Positions 22,467 through 48,778 of a stretch of 64,000 nt of DNA are shown here, one piece after another (position 1 is the stretch's first letter; every line of letters begins with the position of its first letter). The position numbers and the translations under genes were made by a program. The DNA comes from Bradysia coprophila. Lineage: Eukaryota > Arthropoda > Insecta > Diptera > Sciaridae. The stretch covers positions 3,658,001 through 3,722,000 of the forward strand of contig NW_023503616.1 of assembly GCF_014529535.1 (NCBI RefSeq), read 5' to 3'. A model generated the notes under the pieces. The model made no database searches. It saw nothing but the letters and a program-made list of their open reading frames with translations, and was not told the DNA's origin.

Positions 22467-24390
22467 ATGAATAAAAGTTGGCAAGGAAAAGCTGTTTCTA
22501 TCTATTGTGGCAACTCGTTGGGCGTTTTTCAAGGAATAATTAAAGACGCAAACAACACCAAACTCACAATTGTCAATACTTTTGTGAATGGGCTGCCACT
22601 GCGAACCATGGATACGGAGGTCACGATCAAGTGAGTTTCGTCGGAACGATTCGGATGAAAAGAAATTTATTCACTTTTTTTTACAATATTGAAGGGCTGA
22701 AGACATAATCAGGCTTGAATTTATTCCTCCTCCAAATAGTGAGGTTAATGGTGCGAACAAAGTGGAACAACAGTCGAACGGCGAAAGTTCGCTAAATCAC
22801 AGAATGAAAGACATTAAAATCTCCAAAACGTAAGTCCTGTTCAATTTACCGTTAACTTTCGATGTTTTCTTTTGGTTGATTATTTGAAAAACAACGTCAA
22901 CGTAAGACATCGAATATTAATTCGTTCTGCACTTAACTGTACGTTCATTTACAGATCAAAGTCTCCTACGAAGATGAAGCCCATCTCACCACCAAAATTC
23001 AATCATGCATTTGGAAATATGATTCCTGCCAAAGTAGAGGTCAAGTTATCTGGAACCTATTTCGAAGAGCAACGTAATGCCAGAAGTAAACCAATTGACA
23101 TCAAACAACCCTCATCGCTGACAAACCAACACACTAACGGCTCCAGTTTAGCTTCATTTAAAAGCGAAAAGCGAAAGTGTAATCAATTGCGACGAATCGC
23201 CCATAATTCCAATACGTTCGATACGCCTATAGACCACGGAGTGTTGCAATCGGACTTTGACTTTGAGAAAAATCTGGCACTTTTCGACAAACAGGCGATT
23301 TGGGATGAAATCGATGCTATACAAAAGCCAGATCTACTTCCACAAAGTTGTTCCAATAAATCGAAAAACTATCGTCACGACGAAAACATTCTTTCCTCAA
23401 AACCAACGGGATTGCGTCAAATTTCGACCGGCTACCAATGCATTCAAGAATTTGCAACTGACGACGATTTGGTCATCCCATCTATTCCAGTAACGATGCG
23501 ATATGTCATTCAACGGAATGCCGAAGCTATGGGCCTAACGAAGGAACGACAGACTGATATGCTAGCAAGGGGAGCTACCGAATTGGCAATATTGTTATTG
23601 GGCGGTGCTAGGCGACTGGTTCCTATGAATCAACACCAGTGGCCAACCATTTTGATTATATGTGACGAGCCGTACAACGAGGAGTTGAGTGAAGTTGGAC
23701 TGGCGACTGGAAGAATATTGGCTTCCCATGGATTGAAAATCTTAGTTTCCGTCGGCCTTGAAAAGAAGAGCACTCGAAAGAGCAATGAATTGCAGCTATT
23801 AAAAGGCTGCAAAAACGTAAAGTTGATTACTACTCCGTTCTCAGGTCGGTTAACATAAGAATAACGTACAATGAAGGCTCTTGTAACAAAATTTCAATTA
23901 CAGAAGTGCCACCATGCGACCTGGTTATTTTGGCTATAAAATCTAAAATTCCGAGTCCGCAGATTACAAAATGGATTAACGTTAACAGGTGAGCCAATTT
24001 ATTGTTTGGTTGGCAATATCGACTTTAGTATGAGAGTGTGTGACTATAACGAAGCATATGACCATAGTCGTGGAATCTTATTCCTTGAAAGTCAAACGAA
24101 AGTGCCATTTTAGTCGGATAAACTCTTGATAACCAAAACATTTTTGTTTTACTTTCAGATCTCCAATTACACTTGCTATTGATCCACCGGCCACTGGCAT
24201 TCAAAACATTACGATAAAATACTCGATACTTCCAATTTTACCAATTGACGGTGTTGCTGCTTGTGGCAAACTATATTTATGTAACCTAGGTATTCCGGGC
24301 AGTTGCTTTTCGGACGCTGGCATAAAGTACGAAAGTCCATTCGGTCATAAGTTTGTGATTCCGTTGCACACTCTTTGTGGAGATGAGTGA
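22467..24390 (+). CDS. Edc3: Enhancer of mRNA-decapping protein 3 (Edc3)
   Basis: There are five exons: 22467-22630, 22695-22829, 22955-23844, 23904-23988 and 24159-24390 (TGA). They encode 501 residues (human about 508). The N-terminal divergent LSm domain (about 1-65) reads WQGKAVSIYCGNSLGVFQG. The FDF motif (DFDFEKNLALFDK) is near residue 200. A C-terminal YjeF_N Rossmann-like domain (about 255-500) includes RGATELAILLLGGARR, AIDPPATGI and a YESPFGHKFVIPL ending. The protein is a P-body scaffold: the LSm domain binds Dcp2 and Dcp1-linked partners, FDF binds the RNA helicase Me31B/DDX6, and YjeF_N dimerises. It activates mRNA decapping in the cytoplasm. The start codon gives the family N-terminus directly. 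Confidence 0.93.
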
Positions 24391-26533
24391 ATAGTGACTT
24401 TCTTTTCGTGTGAAAATGTTTCATTGACGTACGTCCAAACTGCAACAGATATGTTCTCAATGTTAAAATTATTAAATGCCTGGAGTTCAAAACGAAATTG
24501 CGTTTGTGCTTATAATTACTGCTTGGATAATCAGCATAATTAGACACATCTTTCACTACTACTACATTGGTGTATGGCGTACATCAGACATTTTAAAACG
24601 TAAAGTTAGTTCAACGCATCCATGTATTGAACTAAACATGAATAACAGTACAGATAAAAAAATGTGTTATCTTATACCCAAACCGAGTGATAAAAAATTT
24701 CTTTGGTTCCTAAGACTAGCCAATAAAGTTCATCTTAACCAAAAATCATTTAACCCTTATTGTGCGTTATAAGATTCACAAAAGACAAACATATTACCAC
24801 TGTAATGACTGTAATAATTGGGTAGTGTAGTAAATAATGATTAAAACGCTTGGAACGTTTACAGCTTATTGTTTGACAAATCCGCTTTGAAAGTTTTTTT
24901 TTAACATGTTATCCTTTACAATAAATAATAAAAGCTCACTGCTTAACAAGTCGAAAAAGCTCTCAGTAACGGATAGGTGAAAAACTCTAGCGACGCGACG
25001 CGAAATAAAACCTAATCCATTTCTGTTCTTCTGTCAAGTTTGCCAGTACAAAAAAGAAAAATTTGAGTTAGGTCTCTTTCGCGTCGCTTTGTGAAGCTAG
25101 AGTAAATTGTGAACGTTCTAAGCGCTTTATTCCTTACAAAATCAATTGCTCCTAAACGTGATAAGAGTATTAAAGTGGTACAACGCGTTATTTCCCGTTG
25201 TTACCGATAATTGGGATGACTGGCAATTTCTAAAAGGTTAAATAGCATTATATGTCTCGGTACAAAATTAATAAATAAATCGTTGGGCCTTATATAGTTG
25301 CTCGAAGCAATTCCGTTATTTTTATCTTAACAAAGTAGATAGATAAACGCACAACAAATATGTCTCTTATCTAGTTCGTACCGCCAGTATTTAACAAACA
25401 AATCGAATTGCGTTTGGATTTCATTGTGATCGTGTTGCTAAAGATTAAACTAAGAAATCATAAAAGTAACTTAGTCGAAAGTATTGCTAAATATTTTCTA
25501 TTATTGTGCAGTGGTGGATACGACAGTGTTTTGAAATTTGTAGTATCATGTCTTTTCATTCACAAACGGCAAGCATATCAGCAATATAATTATTGAATCT
25601 TTTCCTTTTTCGGTCCTACTACATTTTCGAGAGATTGATATAAAATCTTTTACTTCAATGTTTCGTATTATAATACATAAGACAATATTAGCCTAAGTTG
25701 AATGTCCGTTATATCAATCTATCTGTAAAAAATTCGCATTTTTTTTGGGCGATAAGTTTTTCGTTGTGGAATTAGTGTACGATTTCAATATCCAATTTTC
25801 ACATAAGATATTTAATCAATGTTGATGTTACGTTACGTTTGTGTATATTGTCACGACGATAATGCATGTGAAATTAATAGGAAAAATTGGATTGAAATCG
25901 ATTGTACTCAAGAACAGTGATTTTCAAAAATTATCTTTCTGTGAAAATATGTATCAATTCGGCAAAGTGTTTTAGACGAATTTCCATCTGAAAACCCTGT
26001 CTAGATACTAGATACTAGATGCTTTCAAGTAAATGAGAAACGAAAACGAACACAAAGACGAATTTACAGAATCTTTACGATTCTCAAATCCCTATATCGA
26101 TCACACCGTTTCGACTTGAGATGGAAGATGCAACATAATAACACATGAGCATTATCAGCTAGCAATACAATTAACGATAGCGATATGATTAAACCTAAGA
26201 ACTGGACTTTTTAAGCTGCAGACTGAATTTTAACTGTTTGCTGGTTAAAAGCTGTTGATGCGTTGAATTGCGTTACATTTTTCTGAAAATATGCTCCTCC
26301 GACTCTTCATTGTAATGCCCCTACACGTATTCCACTGTCTGACAGTTTAACAAAGAAGATTTTGACCTTGCGTAGCGGCGTTTGATGTTAAGACGTCGCG
26401 AAAACAAATTTGTTGTTTTTCATGTTTTTCGATTGAATTCCGTTTTTCAAAAAAAGACATTTCGTATGTGTCTAGTGTTGTGAGTGTTTCGAAAATATTC
26501 AACTAACTAAACCAAAGTAAATTAATCAACAAA
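24391..26533. other. Intergenic spacer between Edc3 and Nedd4
   Basis: This contains the Edc3 3' UTR and the region upstream of the distal Nedd4 exon. A 98-codon plus-strand ORF at 24476-24772 overlaps an antisense ORF and shows no domain or recognisable codon pattern. I do not call it. An inverted repeat at 24985-25102 is listed separately. Confidence 0.6.
24985..25102. repeat. Inverted repeat with GC-rich stem in AT-rich spacer
   Basis: CTCTAGCGACGCGACGCGAA on the left pairs imperfectly with the right arm (TTCGCGTCGCTTTGTGAAGC then TAGAG). AACCTAA and TTAGGT pair further in. It looks like a small MITE. Confidence 0.45.
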
Positions 26534-40785
<14,252 letters not shown>

Positions 40786-43152
40786 ATCGGTTATGCTAGC
40801 CAAGTTGAAATAACGTTCAAACACCCACATAACATCACACACAACTCTGATCATTGGATCTTTACTTAAAAACAAAGAGAATGTAACAGTAGATTTGCTT
40901 CATCTATCAACAAAACAAAAAATAAATAAAATAAAATGGAGGATCGAGCAGTACATTCCTGAGAACGAAGTGAAATTTACTTTTCGTTATGTTGTGCGTA
41001 GTGTACAAATTAATTATTCATTTTCGGATTAAATTCGGTATAAGAATGCAGCTAGTTAACATCTCGAGTGTCAGTATTTTGTTGTTGTCATAGGATTCGT
41101 TTTAGATAGGCGACCGTGAACCATATAAAATGCGATTAAACATACACTCGACTGACTTTCTTTTAAATTTGTGTCAAACGTTTTTTTTTAGTGCGAGTTA
41201 AACGTTGAATGTTGGACACATAATTATTGTGGTTTTTTCAAACGAAAAGTCCCGTCTTCACTATGTGTCGCAGAGGAAAAGTCTGCTAGTTCTCTAGATA
41301 GGTTTCAAAATCATGAATAGATATGTGTGCTCAAAACAAGATAACAATCAAAGCAGCGAATTGACAACAACCGAACAACACGTACACTCAATGAATCATT
41401 CTCAGCTTCCTTTCATTAATTTTTTTCCTTTTCTTTTTTTTTGTTAATTTAAGTAAGTTAAAAGTTTTGATGTTCTTAGAAGTGTAAAGATGAGTGTAAA
41501 TAAAATAAAGTTTAATCTAAAGAGAATATATTATACAAACGAATGATACCTTGCATGGTATTGCTTGCATGTTTAAAGTCCTTGTACAGAAATGCAGAAA
41601 CAAAAACTAAAATTCAAAATTTTCAAGCCTATAATGTTGTTCGTGTTCCTTTAGTTGTGCGAGCTGATTAGGTGGTCTTCAAAAATGTACTTAATGAATA
41701 CAGCCATTTTTCTGGTGAGAGAAAATGATGTTAATAGAAGCATTTTCCCATTGTAATAGAGTCTGTTAAACATGTTCCACTTATAAACATTCCCATCAAA
41801 AATTCATGATTCAACCATAAATAGTCCCCCAACCATCAATTCTTTATTCAATTCCAATAACTGTTATGAGAATTATCTGTTAATTAGCTGTAAATCAATA
41901 GCTTAGGTCAATTAATACTATTGTGCAATTCTTCCTTCCACATTTTGTTGTTATAGTCAACTGTACACGGAACGTTGACCTCTCTCACCATTTCTCAGGC
42001 ATTCGTTGTTAGCTTAACCTTTTATTAATGGTAAACGAGTCACAATACAATTTTAAATCTGTTCTATTGTTTAGAATATATCGTGTTGCGATTGATACGA
42101 TATGTCTTTTACTTCATTCGATCATGCATTTTTCTATATAATGGAGCACTTTAAGCTCATCGCGTATTTTTTTCGTCGATGTCGGTATATAAGTAGGTGG
42201 CTATCACCTTCTGAAAGGTTAAATAAAATTGAATGTTTTAGAAACTAAATAGTGCCTTCGGACCAAATTTCATGTAAAGATGTGGTTCTCTTAATAAAAA
42301 TTTATGTTTATTTTTGCAAAACAAACTTAATCGGTTTATTAAATTAGGAATAAAATCTGATTTATTCGCGCACGTTACACAAGTTATATGGCACGTATTT
42401 TTGCGATTGATAAAACATTTACTTAGAAATTAAAATATACGCAAACGTTGGGTTTGGAATTGTAAAAACAAAATTAATAAAAAAGAAAGAAGAAAAAACC
42501 AAGCAAATTTTTGTAAATATTAATGAAAATTATTATTCTTTATTGTTGTTATAACATAAAAAAAACTAAGATTTACTAAAATATTTTACGCAATCAAATA
42601 TACATTTACCTTTCACTATTTATACTATAAACCTATTATAAAACTTAAAAATTTTTATGTTTAAAGATAAATCTGAAAGAAAATATGCTACAAGTATAAT
42701 TAATTATATTTTTGAAATTATAAATAAATAAAAATATTCAAATTCGATCAATTCTTTTTTACATTCTGTGAGAAATAATTTATTTTATAACAGGCCTCCC
42801 ACTCCTCCTTATTTTCCTTAATCTCCTTATTTTATAGCGAACATCCTAAATCCTTCTTTTTTTTTGGTAAATACTCCTAATTTCATTCTTTTTTCGAAAA
42901 ATTCAAAGAATTTCTTAGATTGACTACAACTTATGTATCGGTTATAACCACTGATGGTGTACTTTTAAATATTTTGTGTGCAGTGAATTTTCTTTCGATT
43001 TTAGGAAACCACTAAAGCAAACCTGAGAAGATAAGATCAATCTCCATTATACTAAATACTCAGTAAAGTAAAGTAATATCTAAGCGTAAATGCGAATTAA
43101 AAAAAAGTCGCAAAACGACGTTATATATACAAAATTTATCTTAATTTTTCTA

Positions 43153-43421
43153 CAATTGTTAAAAGTTTCCTATGTGCAGAATGAGCACCAGCTGACTATC
43201 ACCAGCTGATCTACTAACACACATTTATTGTATGATTAACAATCAAAACACATTCTTCACAATGTGTTTACTTCATTCATACGTGTTATGTGCGCCCATC
43301 GATGACGTTAAAGTAGAAATGCACTGTGTGTAGGTTGTCTTTGAATTGTTTACAATACACAGCGTTTTTGTTTGTACACCAGCTGGTGCTCGTTCTGCAC
43401 ATTGGAAACTTTTAGCAATTG
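43153..43421. mobile_element. TA-flanked MITE, 269 bp, family B
   Basis: The left arm begins CAATTGTTAAAAGTTTCC and continues TATGTGCAGAATGAGCACCA then GCTG. The right arm is its reverse complement with few mismatches (42 bases). TA is present at both borders. The core is AT-rich and has no coding potential. It is consistent with a non-autonomous Tc1/mariner-type element. Confidence 0.75.
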
Positions 43422-43513
43422 TATTCGATCTTTAGGAATTATTTTGTTTTTTTTTTTCTTTAAAGTTTGATTTTATTACAAACAATCGAAAAGTACGTCA
43501 TTTTACATGGGAA

Positions 43514-43799
43514 TTATAAGTTGTAAATTTCGTTAAGCTTTTCTTTTTTCGGTTGTGTTCCAAGAATGCTACGCGCATTCCCAAGTTGAATGGCTAAAGA
43601 AATTCTTTCGTATAGAAACTTTTTGGCACGTATATCACCCAATTCTTTGATTAACAATTTCCCAACTTCATCAATAAAAGACTTCGTTTCATCACACCAT
43701 GGACCTAAAGTTTCGAAAGCTAATCCAACAAATAAGAATTTTGACACCTGTGCTCACAAAACTGACTCTGTTCTATCACTACCACGGGCATGCGTATAA
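43514..43799 (-). pseudogene. Retroelement polyprotein C-terminal remnant, minus strand
   Basis: It reads THARGSDRTESVL, a TGA stop, then KFLFVGLAFETLGPW, FIDEVGKLL, FLYERISLAIQLGNARSILG and a stop. It matches the remnant at 8445-8627 and, from memory, the C-terminus of invertebrate reverse-transcriptase polyproteins. The internal stop and lack of any catalytic domain show that it is dead. Confidence 0.55.
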
Positions 43800-43807
43800 A
43801 CACTCAT

Positions 43808-43860
43808 AACCAGTTTTGATTGTATGAGTGAATCAGCTGAAGCAAATTTTGGCTGAAAGT
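43808..43860. repeat. Fragment of MITE family A
   Basis: CAGTTTTGATTGT and CAGCTGAAGCAAATTTTG match the right half of the copy at 36239-36398. The fragment abuts the retroelement remnant. Confidence 0.5.
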
Positions 43861-43950
43861 TGATTTTCCTTTCATATACGACGACAAAAAAATTTTTGCA
43901 ACAAGTGACGAAAAGTAGGACTTTCCGTTGCCTTTATTGCGAAAAACGTT

Positions 43951-44056
43951 GTATACAACTCGATGATAAATGTTTTTTTAGGCACACGGTGTGTATTGTC
44001 ACACTTGGCCTACGGCCTCGAGTGCCTAAAAAAACATTTATCACTCGGTTGTATAA
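43951..44056. repeat. Hairpin with 34-bp arms
   Basis: The left arm GTATACAACTCGATGATAAA then TGTTTTTTTAGGCAC pairs with GTGCCTAAAAAAACATTTAT then CACTCGGTTGTATA. The loop is about 35 bp and itself has short complementarity (GTGTG/CACAC). It is probably a MITE end or small foldback element. Confidence 0.6.
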
Positions 44057-44676
44057 ATAACTATTTTCGATTTTACCTTTTTGTTATATTACCACACAAC
44101 CCGACCTGAGCCTTATTATTGATAATCTGTTATTCTCAATAATTCTGATAAATTCCGAGTTTTCAGAATTTTCCGGTATTACAATTGTTTTAGATCACTT
44201 GAAGTGTGCTAACGATGTTAGACCGTCGCACATTGCAGAAAATCCAATAAAAATGTCGAAGTGGCAAAATGAAGAATATAATTTGATGGTAAAACTCGAG
44301 GGAATATTTTGATTGAAAGGTCTGTGGTGCCAGTCAAGTCAAAGTTTTGAATTTCCTATTTTCGCCTGGTACAACAAGTTCTGGAAGTTTTAACTTGGAC
44401 AATTTTTTTTTTCAAATCCTAATCTTTTCACCCAACATCGTTTTAGAATGAGATATACACTTCAGTCTTTGCAGCTTACTTTCATTTGAGGCAACATGTT
44501 TCATTACCAAGTAAACTTAAATAATGTTAGAAGTTAGTTCACACGAAAATAAGCTCCATGTCCTATATGCTACCATTGTCAATAAAAGTAATAGAACACA
44601 TGGTTTTCCGATGGGGAAACTACTCGAGTAATCGATTACACACTCTCGAAGGAATTGCCTTAGCATCCGGTAATTA

Positions 44677-44915
44677 ATAGGAGTTGAAGGAATTATAAGG
44701 AATTGACTGGAAATAATAGAAACTGAACGTAAATTAAAGGAAATACGGATAAGTATGATGAACGAAAGAATTAAATGAATGCAAAAAGGAATGACCGGTC
44801 GCCGGTCTTAGCTATTAGGTTTGTAAAATACAGATCTCTCGCTGATTGTTTCCTTTCATTTACTTTCAATTTCTCGTATTTCCAGTCAATTCCTCGTAAT
44901 TCCTTCAATTCTTTC
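44677..44915. repeat. Inverted repeat of about 65-bp arms with a 100-bp spacer
   Basis: The left arm contains GGAATTATAAGGAATTGACT then GGAAATAATAGAAA. The right arm contains the complement (ATTTCCAGTCAATTCCTCGT then AATTCC). The low-complexity purine/pyrimidine bias makes the arm borders uncertain. Confidence 0.5.
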
Positions 44916-45254
44916 AATTTCTAGTATTTCCTTCAATAAATTACCAAACTTTGGACGGTTTTCGTTCGTTTTCTTTAAATTTGAAGAAAATTGTCGAAAT
45001 AAAGAAAATTAAAGAAAAGTTTTAGAAAATTGTTTCTAAAAAGTAGACAATGAATTGGATAGTAACAGAAAATATCGTGGAATTATTAGAAATTATAGGT
45101 AGAGAACGCTTTCTTTGGTCAGAAAAACCATTCGTATCAAGGACTAACTCTTTCGCAAAAGGTAAGCACATAACTAGTACGGTTATCGAGTACATTACCC
45201 TTGCCATAAAGGGTCTCATTTAGTGAAAGATCACCCCATATAATCTAATCTAGG

Positions 45255-45292
45255 ATCATTGCTTGCTTTGTCGCTGCTGTCGATAACAGAAC
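45255..45292 (+). repeat. Dispersed short repeat, copy 2
   Basis: Contains TTTGTCGCTGCTGTCGATAA then CAGA, the core shared with the copies at 57840, 62321 and 63361. Confidence 0.45.
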
Positions 45293-45989
45293 AGAATACG
45301 ATTTGTGATATTTAAAAAGGCACCCCGTAATATGCTACAATTTTCAGCAGGGACTGTATAGGTAAATTTATTTACCGAATTACCAAAAATTTACCGAAAA
45401 TTCGGTAAATTCAGTAAATTTCCTGTAATTTTTGGTAAATTCGGTAAATGAATTTTCCTAACTAGTGTTAAAATATCGTGACTTCGTCGCTTATTTCCCT
45501 TGTCGCTTAGGAAAAACGTTGTTCCTAACTTATGCTAAGAGGCTCTTTTAGCGAATTCGATTGTAGCATTCGCCCCCGGCTCGAGCTGGAAATCTCTCAT
45601 TCGCTTAAAAACCATCTTAGCACGCGTTAGGAAAATAACTTTTACCAATACAACATGCCATCAAGACTATTACAGAAAGTGAAGACTACTGATTCTATCT
45701 GCGGCTTACGAGCACGGAATTATGATGTAGTTCATCGTGAATACTTTGATAATTGCTTTCATCGTTGATGCGATATTTGCTGCGTTATTTCAATGAAGAC
45801 CAGTATTACAAAAATTTTGTTTCTCATCCGAGGCAAAACGTTTTGGAGACATTTTTAAATTGTCGCAAAATGTTCGTTTTAGCAGATGGCATTACGTTAT
45901 GCCATGTTGAAATGATACACACATAAAATTCATATAATTCATATCAATGTTCTCTATTACGTTGAACTAACTTAAATATACAATTGAAT

Positions 45990-48424
45990 TTAGCAGTTTA
46001 CTAAATTTTTCTCAATTTTGATGGCTTGCATTGCGATCATATTGTCATCCATGCGATTCATTGCGGTCATATTTTCCTCTTTGCAATGCACTGCGGTCCC
46101 TTCGACTTTGCATTGCAATGGCGTCATATTTTCATCAATACGATGCATTGGCGTCATATTTTCATTCATCCCCTGCATTGCCGTCATACTGTCATTAGCC
46201 CCCTGCAATGCGATCATACTGTCGTTCATCCCCTGCAGTGAGGGCATACTGTTATTCATCCCCTGCATAAAGGTCATACTGTCATTTATTGCCTGCAATG
46301 AGGGCATACTTTCATTCATCCCTTGCATTCTGATCATATTTGGATCGATCCGATGAATTGTGAGCATAGTATCGTCGATTCGCTCGTGTCTGACCAAGTG
46401 TCTGATGAGCGACTGCTTTGATGCCAGCAATTTTGCACACTTTTCACACTTGAAACGCTTTTGTCGGATGGGCGCTTGATTACGGTGTGATTTGAAGTGA
46501 CGAATCAAATTCGACTTTTGCTTAAACGTCTTTTGGCAGTAATCACACTCGTACGGACTCTCACCGGTATGAATTCGAATGTGAAAGACCAATGACTTGC
46601 TTTGGGAGAATCTCTTGCCACATATTTCACACTCGAATGGTTTATGTCCTACAATAGGTGAAAGTGAATTGTTATCAGTTAAAAAGACGAAAAATAATCA
46701 AAGAACTTTCATAGACTACATAGACTACGCATGGACTAGATTGTAAGTGGTATAGTAGCGATTCATCTTATTCTAGTTTATAGAATAGACCAAAAACGAT
46801 GAGACGCAGAATATCCTCTCTCTCTCTATCAGTCTACATGAAAGTTCTTCGAGAATGACTGCAAAACATTTACCTGCATGTCTCGCTAGGTGTACTTGCA
46901 GCGATGATTTTTGAGTGAAAAACGCTTTGCAATTCTCGTATTGGCAAACGAAGCGCCGTCCTTCATGTTCTCGTACATGCCGCAGCATATTTGCTCTGGT
47001 GCTAAACTCTTTTCCGCAAAGGTGACACTGGGTGTCCGCTGAAGCGGAATTTCCTTGATCCCAATGGGATGTCGACATTGTCGGTGAATGGTTTTTCTGG
47101 AATTGTGATCTGTTATCATTGGACAGTGGGTTTGTCGTTGAAGTCATATGGTTGAATTTTTTCATCTTCGATTTGGGGCCAATTTTATGATCCGAATTGA
47201 TATTCTTCATCTTTGATTTGGGACCGATTTTCGGTGCCGCATTGATATTTATATTTGAATAGTCATATTGATATGGCGCCATGGTCATGTAAGGCGACTC
47301 ATATTGAGGAGGCGGTGTAGGTGGTGTCTGTTAAAACAATATTTAATAGAAACAATAATTTTTAACAACTTCAGGATAATCTTACCTCGACTTTAACCAT
47401 TGCAGAGAAGTGTTCCGTACTATCTTCGCCATCACTGTTCTGTTTGTTATAACAGAAAAATTATTAATACCCAGACAAGTCAATTAAACTTTCATGTTCA
47501 AGTTACCGCAAATGTGTCGCTTTCTCCGGGATTCAAGTCAACAATTTGGTACGTATCACTTCCGAATAGACCAACATATTCTTTAATTTTCGCTTTGGAC
47601 GAATTGAACTTCTCCACAAATTCGTGCACAAAGTCCAGTTTCATCATACATTTCTCGCATAGAGGCAGCGGCTCTCTGTACAGTCCAATAATCTTCAACA
47701 AAATAAAAAATATAAATTTCACAAAGCGAATCTAGGAAAATGACAACAGAATCTACTAGTTCAAAGGTCGCTTCTCACGAAGCGTAAGTGTTCGAAATCA
47801 TAGACATAAGCTTCAAGATGTTGGCCATTTAGTGTCAATTGGATGAAATCGGTCGATATCACCACATTTTCATATCTGTTAGCTTGTGAGATTAAGGGAA
47901 AACAAACGGAAGGCTACTCAAAACTGAAGTAAAAGTTACAATGATAACATTCATGTTTTCGGGGAAATGACATGCGAAGAACGTGAAATAGATTTGTATT
48001 TCGAAATCTCAAAAATGTGAAATCTACCAGTTCATAAAAGACATAATAGAAATTGATGGAGCGGCTTGATTGTTTCAATTTGCATTTACGATTTGATAGT
48101 CAAATGGTATGGTTCCCGGATAATTCTGTAACAAATTATCACTGCAGCGTTTCCCGTATATCGACCGTATTTCAGCAGAAAAAAGTAATTATCAAACGAT
48201 GTCTAAAGGCAAATAAATGGTCACTTGTGTAGCCAAACAATAAGCCTTTGTTGTTTCGCCCTTATATTGTTTATATTTATGATTAAATTCACCTCGTTTG
48301 AATCTCCAATGTATTTCAGTTTTTCGATTTGTTGTTGATTCAATTTCACAAATTCCTCCTCTAAATCGTCCGGCTCCCGCAAACAAACGCGACACATATT
48401 TCGAATGCTCGCGAAATTGTCCAT
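45990..48424 (-). CDS. ZAD-C2H2 zinc-finger transcription factor with decapeptide-repeat tail
   Basis: There are five exons on the minus strand: 48424-48293, 47692-47507, 47439-47386, 47327-46874 and 46648-45990 (TAA), giving 494 residues. An N-terminal ZAD domain (about 1-100) has its paired cysteines in MCRVC and LCEKC, split between exons 1 and 2. ZAD domains mediate dimerisation of insect zinc-finger factors. A linker carries IGPKSKMK twice. Five C2H2 fingers follow from about residue 225: CHLCGKEF, CQYENCKAFF, CEICGKRF, CDYCQKTF and a degenerate CEKCAKLL. The last ~110 residues are about eleven degenerate 10-residue units (e.g. MPSLQGMNDS, MTAMQGMNEN). I cannot assign an orthologue because ZAD proteins are a large, fast-evolving insect family. 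Role inferred: nuclear sequence-specific DNA binding. Confidence 0.9.
46020..46370 (-). repeat. 30-bp coding minisatellite in the ZAD gene
   Basis: About eleven 30-bp units (plus-strand sense: CATCCCCTGCA then TGCGATCATACTGTCAT) encode the decapeptide tail. Copies vary in sequence but keep length and frame. The array is also open on the plus strand, which produces shadow ORFs there. Confidence 0.85.
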
Positions 48425-48687
48425 TTGTGAAAAAATGGTTTAAAAATAATATAAAATAAATTGGAAGATTTTTATTTCTTTTTTTTACTTGTATGTATCC
48501 TCTAAAATACAATAGACTCAATAGACATCACAAGTGTCTTCTTACTTTTGCACAGATTTGTTGACGAGGTTTTTTTTTGATTAGCCGTCTGTCATTGACA
48601 TTATTTTTCCCAGTATATAAATTCGATAGATTTTTGTCGCAAAAAAAATCAATAAAAGAAATCTTCATTTTACCTGCTAGATTCTCT
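48425..48687 (-). promoter_or_regulatory. 5' flank of the ZAD zinc-finger gene
   Basis: 263 bp separate the start codon from the large palindrome upstream. The stretch is AT-rich, with no clear TATA or Inr. The 5' UTR and core promoter must be here, or extend through the palindrome. Confidence 0.4.
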
Positions 48688-48778
48688 GCCGTAATTCGCA
48701 TGTCGGACTTAGTGCAAAATTTAAACAAAAGAATTCTTTGTTTAAATTTAGCACTAAGTCCGACATGCGAATTACGGC
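48688..48778. repeat. Near-perfect 91-bp palindrome
   Basis: Left arm GCCGTAATTCGCATGTCGGA then CTTAGTGC; right arm GCACTAAGTCCGACATGCGA then ATTACGGC. An inner AT-rich stem (AAATTTAAACAAA / TTTGTTTAAATTT) meets at a central GAATTC. There is almost no loop. It lies about 265 bp upstream of the ZAD gene start. Confidence 0.9.

Larger units (their letters stand above)
40786..45989. other. Intergenic spacer between Nedd4 and the ZAD zinc-finger gene
   Basis: The first part is the Nedd4 3' UTR, with AATAAA-type signals at 40921-40934 and again near 41499. The rest is AT-rich with no supportable gene. It carries two MITE-like elements, a retroelement remnant and two further inverted repeats, listed separately. 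The genes either side converge. Confidence 0.65.

Noticed and set aside
24476..24772. 98-codon plus-strand ORF downstream of Edc3
   Set aside because: It overlaps an antisense ORF, has no recognisable domain and starts 86 bp after the Edc3 stop in likely 3' UTR. AT-rich chance ORF is the simpler view.
45360..45460. GGTAAATT/AATTTACC clustered words
   Set aside because: Low-complexity local repeat with overlapping direct and inverted copies; no defined unit or borders.
46018..46356. Plus-strand ORF rich in Ile/Phe/Ser over the ZAD gene tail
   Set aside because: It is the shadow of the 30-bp coding minisatellite; the minus-strand frame is the real one, continuous with zinc fingers.
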